Of a DNA stretch of 22,327 nt, positions 6,207 to 12,849 are shown piece after piece. The notes beneath the pieces are model-generated. The model was not told the origin of the DNA. It saw nothing but the letters and a program-made list of their open reading frames with translations, and ran no database searches. The DNA comes from CAYNQK01 sp964470375 (lineage in GTDB: Bacteria > Spirochaetota > Spirochaetia > Treponematales > JBGSOB01): NCBI GenBank assembly GCA_964470375.1, contig CAYYCP010000058.1, positions 1-22,327 on the forward strand. The letters run 5' to 3'. Both the position numbers and the translations under genes were made by a program. Each line of letters starts with the position of its first letter. Positions within the stretch are counted from its first letter, which is position 1.

Positions 6207-7786
6207 GAGCGTTTCTCATCCTCCATGGCTGCCGAATCCAGCGCGTAGGCACCGCCCTGGTAGCCGCCGCGGATGAGGGCTTCCCAGAATGTACGCCCCA
6301 GGAGGCGGCCGCCTCTGCCAAGGCCTGCTCCGGAGAGGCCCAAGGCTGCGTCGCGGGCGCGATCCAGATTCATGCCATGCCAATCAAGGGCTCCTGCGAC
6401 CCAAGAAATATCGATGTCCATGACGCCCATGCCCGGCCCCTCACCCGCTGCCTCATCGGGGAGGGAGGCGACGAGGTCGAGGAAGCCACGCGGGAGGCTT
6501 TCGAAGGCCGGGGGCGGGAAGGCCTCGCGCGAGGCGAGGAAGGCATCTGTTTCAGGAGTACAGGGGGCTAGGCGGATGAGGATGCGGCGGCATGCCTCCT
6601 CGGCGATGGAACAGGCTTCGGATCTGTCCTGGGCGGCCGAGATAGCGTTGCCGCATTTTTCCACATTGTTGGCCGGGAAGCTGACCCTATCGCCGGGACG
6701 TATGCGTACGAAGAGGTCCTTGAGGCCGGGGAGGCGACGGGCCTCTTCCAGTCCGCGGATTTCAAGGACCCGGCCGGGTATCGATATGAAGGCCCGCTCG
6801 GCCGACACACGTGCGAAGCGCGGATGCAAGTCCCCGGGACAGCGACCCATGGCTATCCTGATGGCCCCCGCAGTAGCCTCGACCCCCGAGGCGTAGGGAT
6901 AGGTCCAGCCGGACATGTAGCCACCCGAGAGGCGGGCGGCTATCTCCCCCACCTTGGCCTGTCCACCGTGGAGGAGCATGATATCGCCCTTGGCCGCCCC
7001 CCGGTCTATGCCGATCGCCCGCACTCCGGCCTCGAAGACCCGCAGAACCTCGGCCCTGTCCTCTTCCGGGAAGGCACTGGGCATGGTGTGACCCATCTCG
7101 ATGAAACGGGGGGGGAAAAAGATATGCCTATCGGCCAGACCGCAGATTTCAATAGTGCCTTCCCAGACCAGGGCATCCACGGAGAATTCCGGGCCCTCCA
7201 GATACTCCTCGATGATGGCCCGGCCGGTGCGCGAATAGCGCAGGGCATCGGCCGCAGCTGCCTCCAGCCGGCCCGCGGAATCCACCCTCAGGCAACCGCG
7301 GGCCCCCATGGAGTCGGCCGGTTTCACTACCCAGGGGCCGGGGATGGGGCCTTCCTCGTCCGCGCACTCCATGGCCCGTCCGCCCTCTTCCACTATGCAG
7401 AAGCGCGGGCAGGGCACTCCGGCCTCCTTGAAGGCCTGTCGCATGAGGCCCTTGTCTTGGGCCCTCCTGGCGACGGCCCGGCTGATGCCGGGCAGCCCCA
7501 GCTCCTCGGCCACCATGGCCACGGCCGGGGAGAAATCAGTCCCGGCTGTGAATACCCCTCCCAGGCCCCCGTCCGAGGCTAGACTGCGCGCGTAGGCCAG
7601 GATGCCCTCTTCATCCTTGAGGTCGATACGCTCGAACCGCGCTGCTAGATGCCGTCCGGGGGCCTGGGGGTCTGCGTCCACGGCGCAGGCCTCCAAGCCC
7701 AACTCATCGGCAATCCGCAGGGCCGGTACCTGCATTGTACCCGCTCCTAGGATGAGGATGCGTTCACCATCGAATTCCCGTTTCAA
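6203..7786 (-). CDS. ATP-grasp carboxylate-amine ligase-like protein
   Basis: The 527-residue protein has the ATP-grasp layout seen in PurK/PurT and amino-acid ligases. A Rossmann-like N-domain (ILILGAGTMQVPALRIADEL, about 9-28, then AVDADPQAPG) is followed by VVKPADSMGARG (about 153-164, ATP lysine and flexible loop), IIEEYLEGPEFSVDALV (191-207) and VGEIAARLSGGY (279-290, metal-binding Glu and Arg). Such enzymes make an acyl phosphate and join it to an amine; the substrate is unknown. Residues from about 400 to 527 form an extension I do not recognise. Translation probably begins at a TTG at 7786, overlapping the previous stop (TTGA), with GGAGAGGA just upstream. Its place between a nucleotide-sugar type enzyme and an amidase suggests amide or peptide decoration of a surface sugar (inference). 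Confidence 0.82.
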   Translation of the reverse strand: MKREFDGERILILGAGTMQVPALRIADELGLEACAVDADPQAPGRHLAARFERIDLKDEEGILAYARSLASDGGLGGVFTAGTDFSPAVAMVAEELGLPGISRAVARRAQDKGLMRQAFKEAGVPCPRFCIVEEGGRAMECADEEGPIPGPWVVKPADSMGARGCLRVDSAGRLEAAAADALRYSRTGRAIIEEYLEGPEFSVDALVWEGTIEICGLADRHIFFPPRFIEMGHTMPSAFPEEDRAEVLRVFEAGVRAIGIDRGAAKGDIMLLHGGQAKVGEIAARLSGGYMSGWTYPYASGVEATAGAIRIAMGRCPGDLHPRFARVSAERAFISIPGRVLEIRGLEEARRLPGLKDLFVRIRPGDRVSFPANNVEKCGNAISAAQDRSEACSIAEEACRRILIRLAPCTPETDAFLASREAFPPPAFESLPRGFLDLVASLPDEAAGEGPGMGVMDIDISWVAGALDWHGMNLDRARDAALGLSGAGLGRGGRLLGRTFWEALIRGGYQGGAYALDSAAMEDEKRS

Positions 7787-9585
7787 TTCCTCTCCCCCCT
7801 CCTGGCGTAGGCTTCGAAAGTATCGCCCAGACGGGCGGCTCGGCTCAAGAGCGTGAGGAGGCTCGTAGCCATAGACCCCTTGTACGCCGGGAAGGGGAAA
7901 CGCTCAGGATGGTGCCCAGTCACCCTTGTCCCGAGAAGTGCATACCCATGCTGCTTCAGGACCCGCCCTAGGCTCGCCGGCGAGAGGAGACAATGATGGT
8001 CGGGCGGGCTGGCGGCCATGAATGCCCTGATATCGCTGCGGCCCGAAACGCCATCCAGGTTGGGAGTGGAAAGGGCCAGGATGCCGCCGGGGCTTAGAAG
8101 GCTGGCGATGTCCCGGAGGGCCTCGGACAGGTTCTCAAAATGCTCGGCCACGTACCAGAGACTGATGAGATCGAAGGGTTGGGGCCCGAAGGCCTGCCGA
8201 ACGGCGTGCGCAGAGAAGTACCCCTCGGATGCCTGGATCCCTTCCACCTCTCGGAGACTGGTCACGGCCTCGGGCGATGGGTCCAGGCCGAAGCAGACTG
8301 CTCCGCGCTCCTGGGCCTCCATGAGGAAGGCCCCGTAGGCGCAGCCTATGTCAAGGACCCGCCGCCCTCGAAGGGGGAAGGCCAGGGACTCTATCCTGTC
8401 CAGGCGGGCGCGGGCGAAGGCGCGCAGGCGGGGCATGTCCTCGAGGTAGCTGCGCCCATACTGGGCGCGGTATTCCTCCTCGAAGTAACCCCGGCCATAG
8501 TTCATTGGGTTGGGACTGACACGAAGCATAGAGGCGCTGCCGCAGTCCGGGCAAAAGCGGTAGGTCCGGTCTCGGTCACGGTAGGGAACCCGGCCCTTTC
8601 GGAGATCGCCTCTTCCGCAGGCCGCGCAGGTCCCTCCCCATGAGGAAGGCAATTCCATGCTAAGGAGAAAGGCGGCCAGGCTGCGCGTCCCCTCCCCGCG
8701 CCCGGCGGAAAGAGCGGCGCGCAAGGGCCCCATGGCCTCCTCCAGGGATCGCGGATCACCCAGAAGACCCGCAAAGGGTTTTTTATCCCGAGGCATCACT
8801 CCCAGGCTGGGAAAGGCGGCCAGGCGGCCCAGGTCCTCATGGAGACGCGATGGGTTGGCCAGGACGACCAGACAGCCCGCCGCGGCGGCCTCGTAGGCCG
8901 TCAGGCCGAAGTGAGTCAGGACGAGATCAAACTCGTGGAGCTTGTCCCTGAGGTCGGGGATGCTCGCGCGGGCGTCCAGCCCCGGCGGCCAGGTACTGCC
9001 CGCCCTGCCCAGGCTTCCGCTCAGATAGCAAATGTCCCTAGGCTCGGCGATGCCCGCGTCAAGGATACAGTGAAGGAGCCGCGGTCCCAGGCCGGCCTCG
9101 TCTTCCTGGCCGAATGAAACCAGGATTCGCTTTATACCACGGCCTGCATGGCGCTTGAGCTGCGGGAGGTCCAGAAAGCAGAGGGCCTGGCCTCGGTTGG
9201 GCTCAGGCCCTTCCCGCCGCGGAAAGACATCGATCAAGTAATCGAAGCGTTCCCGGTAAGCCCCCCCTACGTCAAGGCCGACGAGGAAGCGTGCGCTTGA
9301 GAGCCTTTCCCAGCCTGGGGCGTCCAGAATGAAGGGGTCGGCCAGGACCATGTCGAAGGCCGAGGGATCGGCATCCTCATCGGCCCATTCCCCTTCGCAC
9401 AGGCCCAGGGCGCGTGAGAGCTCCGCGCGGCTGTGGAGGCCCCCGCCCCCGGAGGGGCATGGGAGGATCCGCGCATCGGCTCCTCGTTCTATCAGGGCCC
9501 GGGTCAGGGCAAGGCAGCGCGTGAGGTGGCCGGAGCCGCGGCCGGCACGGGCGCAGGGGCAGATGAGGAAAGAGCGCAGCTTCAA
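7783..9585 (-). CDS. PseG/SpsG-like GT-B protein fused to a zinc ribbon and SAM methyltransferase
   Basis: The 600-residue product has three parts. Residues 1-310 resemble PseG/SpsG, the GT-B-fold UDP-sugar hydrolase/transferase group: GRGSGHLTRCLAL (15-27) and THFGLTAYEAAAAGC (224-238). Residues 320-348 hold a zinc-ribbon-like CxxC...CxxC (Cys320, 323, 345, 348). Residues about 355-600 form a class I methyltransferase with SAM motif VLDIGCAYG (410-418) and acidic loop GLDPSP. The N-part may act on a nucleotide-linked sugar and the C-part may methylate the product, but both substrates are inferred. Translation appears to start at TTG 9585, overlapping the spsF stop (TTGA). In pseudaminic/legionaminic pathways PseG-like and cytidylyltransferase steps work together, which fits the neighbour SpsF. 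The zinc-ribbon arrangement recalls sugar C-methyltransferases. Confidence 0.83.
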   Translation of the reverse strand: MKLRSFLICPCARAGRGSGHLTRCLALTRALIERGADARILPCPSGGGGLHSRAELSRALGLCEGEWADEDADPSAFDMVLADPFILDAPGWERLSSARFLVGLDVGGAYRERFDYLIDVFPRREGPEPNRGQALCFLDLPQLKRHAGRGIKRILVSFGQEDEAGLGPRLLHCILDAGIAEPRDICYLSGSLGRAGSTWPPGLDARASIPDLRDKLHEFDLVLTHFGLTAYEAAAAGCLVVLANPSRLHEDLGRLAAFPSLGVMPRDKKPFAGLLGDPRSLEEAMGPLRAALSAGRGEGTRSLAAFLLSMELPSSWGGTCAACGRGDLRKGRVPYRDRDRTYRFCPDCGSASMLRVSPNPMNYGRGYFEEEYRAQYGRSYLEDMPRLRAFARARLDRIESLAFPLRGRRVLDIGCAYGAFLMEAQERGAVCFGLDPSPEAVTSLREVEGIQASEGYFSAHAVRQAFGPQPFDLISLWYVAEHFENLSEALRDIASLLSPGGILALSTPNLDGVSGRSDIRAFMAASPPDHHCLLSPASLGRVLKQHGYALLGTRVTGHHPERFPFPAYKGSMATSLLTLLSRAARLGDTFEAYARRGERN

Positions 9586-10259
9586 GCCGGCATCCCCCGA
9601 CGGGCCTGGGAGATGGCTTCCCGGAGTCCGATGGGCGCGCCGCGATAGATGTTCTCGAAGATGGCGTTAACAGCCCGATAATCCTCGGGCGTGTCCACGG
9701 TCAACCTTACATCGGGCGCGTGGAAGGGGGCCGGTGCCTTGGGTCTGTCTATCTTGAACCGCTCGGGGCGGTGGTAGAGGAAGGGGCAGACATGTTCGCG
9801 CTCGTAGGGATCATTAGCCTCAGCGGCCGCCTCCTTCAGGGCCGCCGCCGACACAAGCTCCACCCCGCTGCCTAGTGGGGCGCCGTCGAAGGCCGCATAG
9901 TCAGAGGGTAGCAAATCCCCCCGCTCGATGAGGAGGTTGGCCAGCTCAGCGGAGACAAGGGGGTTGTCGCCTGTGGCGCGGATGACCTGATCGGCCGCGC
10001 TGGCTTCAATGGCCATACGGTAGCGCTCCAGGACGTCGTCGCGCGGTCCCACTAGGAGGGAAAAGCCGGCCTCGGCCGCCTCCTCCTCGAAGAAGGGGGC
10101 GCTCTCCGCGTCGGTGGCCAGTACGAAGGCATCGGCGTGCACGGGCTTCAAAGCCTCCATGACCCGCATGAGGAGGCTGCGCCCTGCCAAGGGCAGGAGG
10201 GCCTTGCGCGGCAAGCGCGTCGAGCTTATGCGCGATTGGAGGATGAGGACCCGTCGCAT
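9582..10259 (-). CDS. spsF: SpsF-type cytidylyltransferase
   Basis: SpsF-like enzymes are thought to transfer CMP from CTP to an acidic sugar, like NeuA and KdsB. The 225-residue protein opens with VLILQSRISSTRLPRKAL (4-21), the family's nucleotide-binding RxSSxRLPxK motif, then LLVGPRDDVLERY, RATGDNPLVS (metal-binding Asp) and DVRLTVDTPEDY near the C-terminus. Length is close to typical single-domain members. The frame is open far upstream, but that part overlaps the preceding gene in another frame. The correct start is the ATG at 10259, where the motif begins; its A is the last base of the previous stop (TGATG). It should act in the cytoplasm. The name follows sequence family, not known function. 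Confidence 0.9.
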   Translation of the reverse strand: MRRVLILQSRISSTRLPRKALLPLAGRSLLMRVMEALKPVHADAFVLATDAESAPFFEEEAAEAGFSLLVGPRDDVLERYRMAIEASAADQVIRATGDNPLVSAELANLLIERGDLLPSDYAAFDGAPLGSGVELVSAAALKEAAAEANDPYEREHVCPFLYHRPERFKIDRPKAPAPFHAPDVRLTVDTPEDYRAVNAIFENIYRGAPIGLREAISQARRGMPA

Positions 10260-11215
10260 CAGTCGCCCCACAGATCCACCACGCTGGCGGCCTCGTTGAG
10301 GAAGCGGTAGCGATTGAGTTGGACCCATGCCCTCACCTCTTGGAATTCCCTGAGGGCCCTGAGGGGGCCTAGGCCGGAGGCGGGGGCCCAGGCCAGGAAT
10401 GCGGCATAGGGCAGGCAGCCCGCGTCGCCGCGTTTTCGCAGAGCTAAGTTCTTGAGGAAGAAACGCTGATAGGAGGCGTCCGGGCTGGCGTCCTCCTCGC
10501 GCGGAAGGCCGGAGCTGTAGACCAGGCGCTCCTGCGTTCCTGAGAGGATGCGCTCGCCCCAGAGCTGGGCGCGGAAGCCGAAATCGGCCTTCTGCCACCA
10601 GGGGTTGGCGATGGTGGGATCGTAGCCGCCCGAGAGAATGAAGCGCTGCCGCGAGTATATGCCACAATAATCTAGGGGGAAGAGGGAGCGCGTCCCGTCC
10701 CCGCGCGTCTCCATCAGCATGATACGCAGGCGCCCACCCTTGTCCATCGCCGGCACCACGGTTCCGGGCAAAACGGCGCAGGCCGAGGAGCGCGGCTCGG
10801 GGCAGAGACACAGGGCGTCCAGGTTCCGTAGGCGCTCCAGGTACTCTGGCCCCAGACGAGGCATGGACGGCTCCATGTCAGAGCCTATCACAAGGCAGTA
10901 CTCCCCGGAGGATTCCTGGATGCCCAGATTGACCATCTCGCCCTGTGAGACACGCCGCCTGAGAATGACCCGGCTCAAGGGCAGGCCCTCGGGGGAAGGG
11001 GGCTCGGCTTCAGAGGCGCCATCGCTCAGCTCGACGGACACCACGGAGGAAAAGCCCAGCTCTCCTAGGATTTCACGTAGACCACGGTTGAAGTGCCGCC
11101 CTCCTCGATCCAGGATGAGGGCGGAGACGGGCGGGGCCCCCGGCCTGGGCGGTGGCCCGCGAAGGACCGCGTACTCCAAGTGGCTCGAGTCAATAGTTGA
11201 AGGTATAGTGCTCAT
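10259..11215 (-). CDS. divergent GT-A-like glycosyltransferase-type protein
   Basis: The ~318-residue protein is only partly recognisable. The pattern PPVSALILDRGG, a later VSQGEMVNLGIQESSGEYCLVIGSDMEP and a FILSGGYDPTIANPWWQKADFGFRA stretch follow the order of a family 2 glycosyltransferase: strand-1 start, donor-side loop, DXD-like segment and acceptor-side acidic region. A classical DXD is replaced by SDME, so activity is uncertain. It is embedded between the radical SAM gene and spsF and overlaps both. The ATG at 11215 lies inside the end of the upstream gene (26-base overlap). A GTG at 11245 and a TTG further in are alternatives, and no clear ribosome-binding site precedes any of them. 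The family may be spirochaete-specific; I do not know a characterised member. Confidence 0.65.
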   Translation of the reverse strand: MSTIPSTIDSSHLEYAVLRGPPPRPGAPPVSALILDRGGRHFNRGLREILGELGFSSVVSVELSDGASEAEPPSPEGLPLSRVILRRRVSQGEMVNLGIQESSGEYCLVIGSDMEPSMPRLGPEYLERLRNLDALCLCPEPRSSACAVLPGTVVPAMDKGGRLRIMLMETRGDGTRSLFPLDYCGIYSRQRFILSGGYDPTIANPWWQKADFGFRAQLWGERILSGTQERLVYSSGLPREEDASPDASYQRFFLKNLALRKRGDAGCLPYAAFLAWAPASGLGPLRALREFQEVRAWVQLNRYRFLNEAASVVDLWGD

Positions 11216-12725
11216 CGCAGGACTTGCAGATGCCGCGGTATTCACCGGCTATCTGGGCGCGGTATTCATCCTCCATGGCGGACCAAGCCGCCCGGATGCC
11301 GTCTGGCCTGAAGGCCAGGCCCGACTGCTGTTCCCCGCGCAGGTCCTCGCGGCAGAGGGGCACGGAACCGTCTAGGAGGATCACGAGATCACGCTTGAGG
11401 TGCCAGCACTCAAGACGCTCCAGGGGCGAGAGGTCGCAGACGCGCCTCTCGGGGAGGAAACCCGAGAAGGAATCGTATTTCTGTATGATACATTTTCCGG
11501 CCTTGGCCTTCCATGACCTATAGAAGTCTTCCAGCTCCTCTTCGTTCTCAAGCATACGGACAGCCTGTGGATAGACATGGCCGGGGAAAAGGCCGATGAG
11601 GCTCTCGGCGAAGGCCTGGGCCTCCCGGAAACCCTGCCCCCGGAGGGCGGCATAGCGCTCTTCCTTTGCCGCGTCCAGGGATACCACCCAATCAAGGCGT
11701 TCCGCCCCCTCCAAGGCGGCGATCTCCTGGATAGCCCCTTCGGCCCAGCCTAGTCCCGATGTCTCGATGAGGAGGGAGAGGCTCGGCCTCTCCAGGACGG
11801 CCCGGCAGAGGGCTGTTATACGGGGGTGGAGGCCGGGCTCCCCGAAGGGTGAGAGCCCGATGACAGCCTCTCCCGAAAAATCCACGGCCTGGTCGAGTAT
11901 GCGGGCGAAATCCCCCTCGGCCATGCAGGCCTTATCGCTTCGGAGGCCGGGATTGATGGCTGGATAGGGGCAATAGGAGCAGGCCTGGGGGCAGCCACCG
12001 CTCACTTGTATATAGTAGAAAGCAGGCGGGCCGCGTTGGTGCTCCCTATGCTTCCAGAGGTAATCCAGAAGCCCTCTGTCCCCCGCCGGCAATCCAGGAT
12101 CCGAGAGGATGGACGATAGGAAGAGCCGGGCGCGCGTGGAGTCGCAGCGCATCGACAGGCGCAGGGGCCGCATGTCCATGGGAGCTATGGCCGTCTCCAC
12201 GTCGAAGGCGTTGATGTCCTTTTCTATTGCGGCGAAGAGGGGCTGATCCATGAGGGAAGCCCCTCCGCCCTGATCGGCCTTGGCGGCCGAGGGCATGATC
12301 GCCGGGATAGCCGCCGTCCTCAGGAGCTCGGGGGCCAGAGCCCGCGGGTAGCCGTCGGCGAAGGTGTACTCCGAGGCGGTCTGGGTGTGAAGGCTGGAAA
12401 TTTCCTCCGCCAAGACAGGATCGGTGATGGCGGCATCGGCGCAAAGGAGCCAGAGCTCATCGTGACCTCCGGCTGCATGGCCAAGCTCTGTCAATAAACC
12501 CTGAAGATCCTTGGCAGGAGAGGAACGCAGGCTCAGCCCGGCCGACCGAGCCATCTCGAGAGCCTTGACGGGGATACCTTCTCCGTGGAGGAAGACGAAG
12601 CTCTCAGCTCCCGGGAGGGCCTTGGCGGCGGCTATGGCCCTTTCAAAGGCGCAAGCCCCGCCCCCCAGGGGCTCCAAGGCATGGGTACCCATGCCCAGGC
12701 CGTTCAGAATGGCAACCCTCGACAT
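11190..12725 (-). CDS. spiro-SPASM-type radical SAM protein with SpsF-like N-terminal domain
   Basis: The 511-residue protein has two halves. Residues about 235-450 form a radical SAM domain with CPQACSYC (245-252), the CxxxCxxC ligands of the SAM-binding [4Fe-4S] cluster. A Cys-containing SPASM-like tail follows, with Cys in LECWHLKR, SVPLCRED and the final CKSCDEH, likely holding a further cluster. This matches the spirochaete-restricted 'spiro-SPASM' family as I recall it. Residues 1-206 align by eye with the SpsF protein of the same operon but lack its RxSSxRLPxK motif. SPASM enzymes often modify peptides or sugars; the substrate here is unknown. The ATG at 12725 heads the operon. No Shine-Dalgarno sequence is visible, and a TATGAT hexamer lies only 15 bases upstream, so the leader may be very short. 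Confidence 0.85.
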   Translation of the reverse strand: MSRVAILNGLGMGTHALEPLGGGACAFERAIAAAKALPGAESFVFLHGEGIPVKALEMARSAGLSLRSSPAKDLQGLLTELGHAAGGHDELWLLCADAAITDPVLAEEISSLHTQTASEYTFADGYPRALAPELLRTAAIPAIMPSAAKADQGGGASLMDQPLFAAIEKDINAFDVETAIAPMDMRPLRLSMRCDSTRARLFLSSILSDPGLPAGDRGLLDYLWKHREHQRGPPAFYYIQVSGGCPQACSYCPYPAINPGLRSDKACMAEGDFARILDQAVDFSGEAVIGLSPFGEPGLHPRITALCRAVLERPSLSLLIETSGLGWAEGAIQEIAALEGAERLDWVVSLDAAKEERYAALRGQGFREAQAFAESLIGLFPGHVYPQAVRMLENEEELEDFYRSWKAKAGKCIIQKYDSFSGFLPERRVCDLSPLERLECWHLKRDLVILLDGSVPLCREDLRGEQQSGLAFRPDGIRAAWSAMEDEYRAQIAGEYRGICKSCDEHYTFNY

Positions 12726-12739
12726 TGTGGCTTCAGAAT

Positions 12740-12745
12740 ATCATA
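12740..12745 (-). promoter_or_regulatory. candidate -10 box for the glycan operon
   Basis: TATGAT on the minus strand matches the -10 consensus at five of six bases and lies 15 bases before the ATG at 12725. No recognisable -35 hexamer lies at 16-18 bases. If used, transcription would begin about 8 bases before the start codon. Confidence 0.35.
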
Positions 12746-12797
12746 TTTTTTCTATTTCATGGGAAGCGATCCCCCGATTCTCCCAACCCGATGGGCC

Positions 12798-12827
12798 TTG
12801 ACCCAATTTCACCACTATATGTAGTAT
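12798..12827 (+). promoter_or_regulatory. promoter of nrdJ
   Basis: TTGACC (12798-12803) and TAGTAT (12822-12827) are separated by 18 bases. The predicted start near 12834 leaves a leader of about 16 bases with AGGAG (12840-12844). The -10 hexamer lies within the NrdR box. Confidence 0.55.
12812..12827 (+). promoter_or_regulatory. NrdR box overlapping the nrdJ -10 region
   Basis: The 16-base site CCACTATATGTAGTAT agrees with the NrdR consensus acaCwAtATaTwGtgt, as I recall it, at 13 of 16 positions, and its core CTATATGTAG is nearly palindromic. NrdR is the ATP/dATP-sensing repressor of ribonucleotide reductase genes. The position over the -10 would let it block RNA polymerase. Tandem boxes are usual; only one is seen here. 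The nrdR gene itself is not in the window. Confidence 0.7.
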
Positions 12828-12849
12828 ATTTCTTTCGACAGGAGAGAGA

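Noticed and set aside
10260..10811. N-terminal extension of the SpsF frame to 10811
   Set aside because: The extra residues overlap the glycosyltransferase-like gene in another frame and are Arg/Pro/Gly-rich. SpsF homology begins exactly at the ATG at 10259.
12726..12849. Cobalamin riboswitch before the B12-dependent reductase
   Set aside because: The 124-bp divergent spacer is mostly promoter, and the predicted leader is about 16 bases. No B12-box-like sequence was seen.
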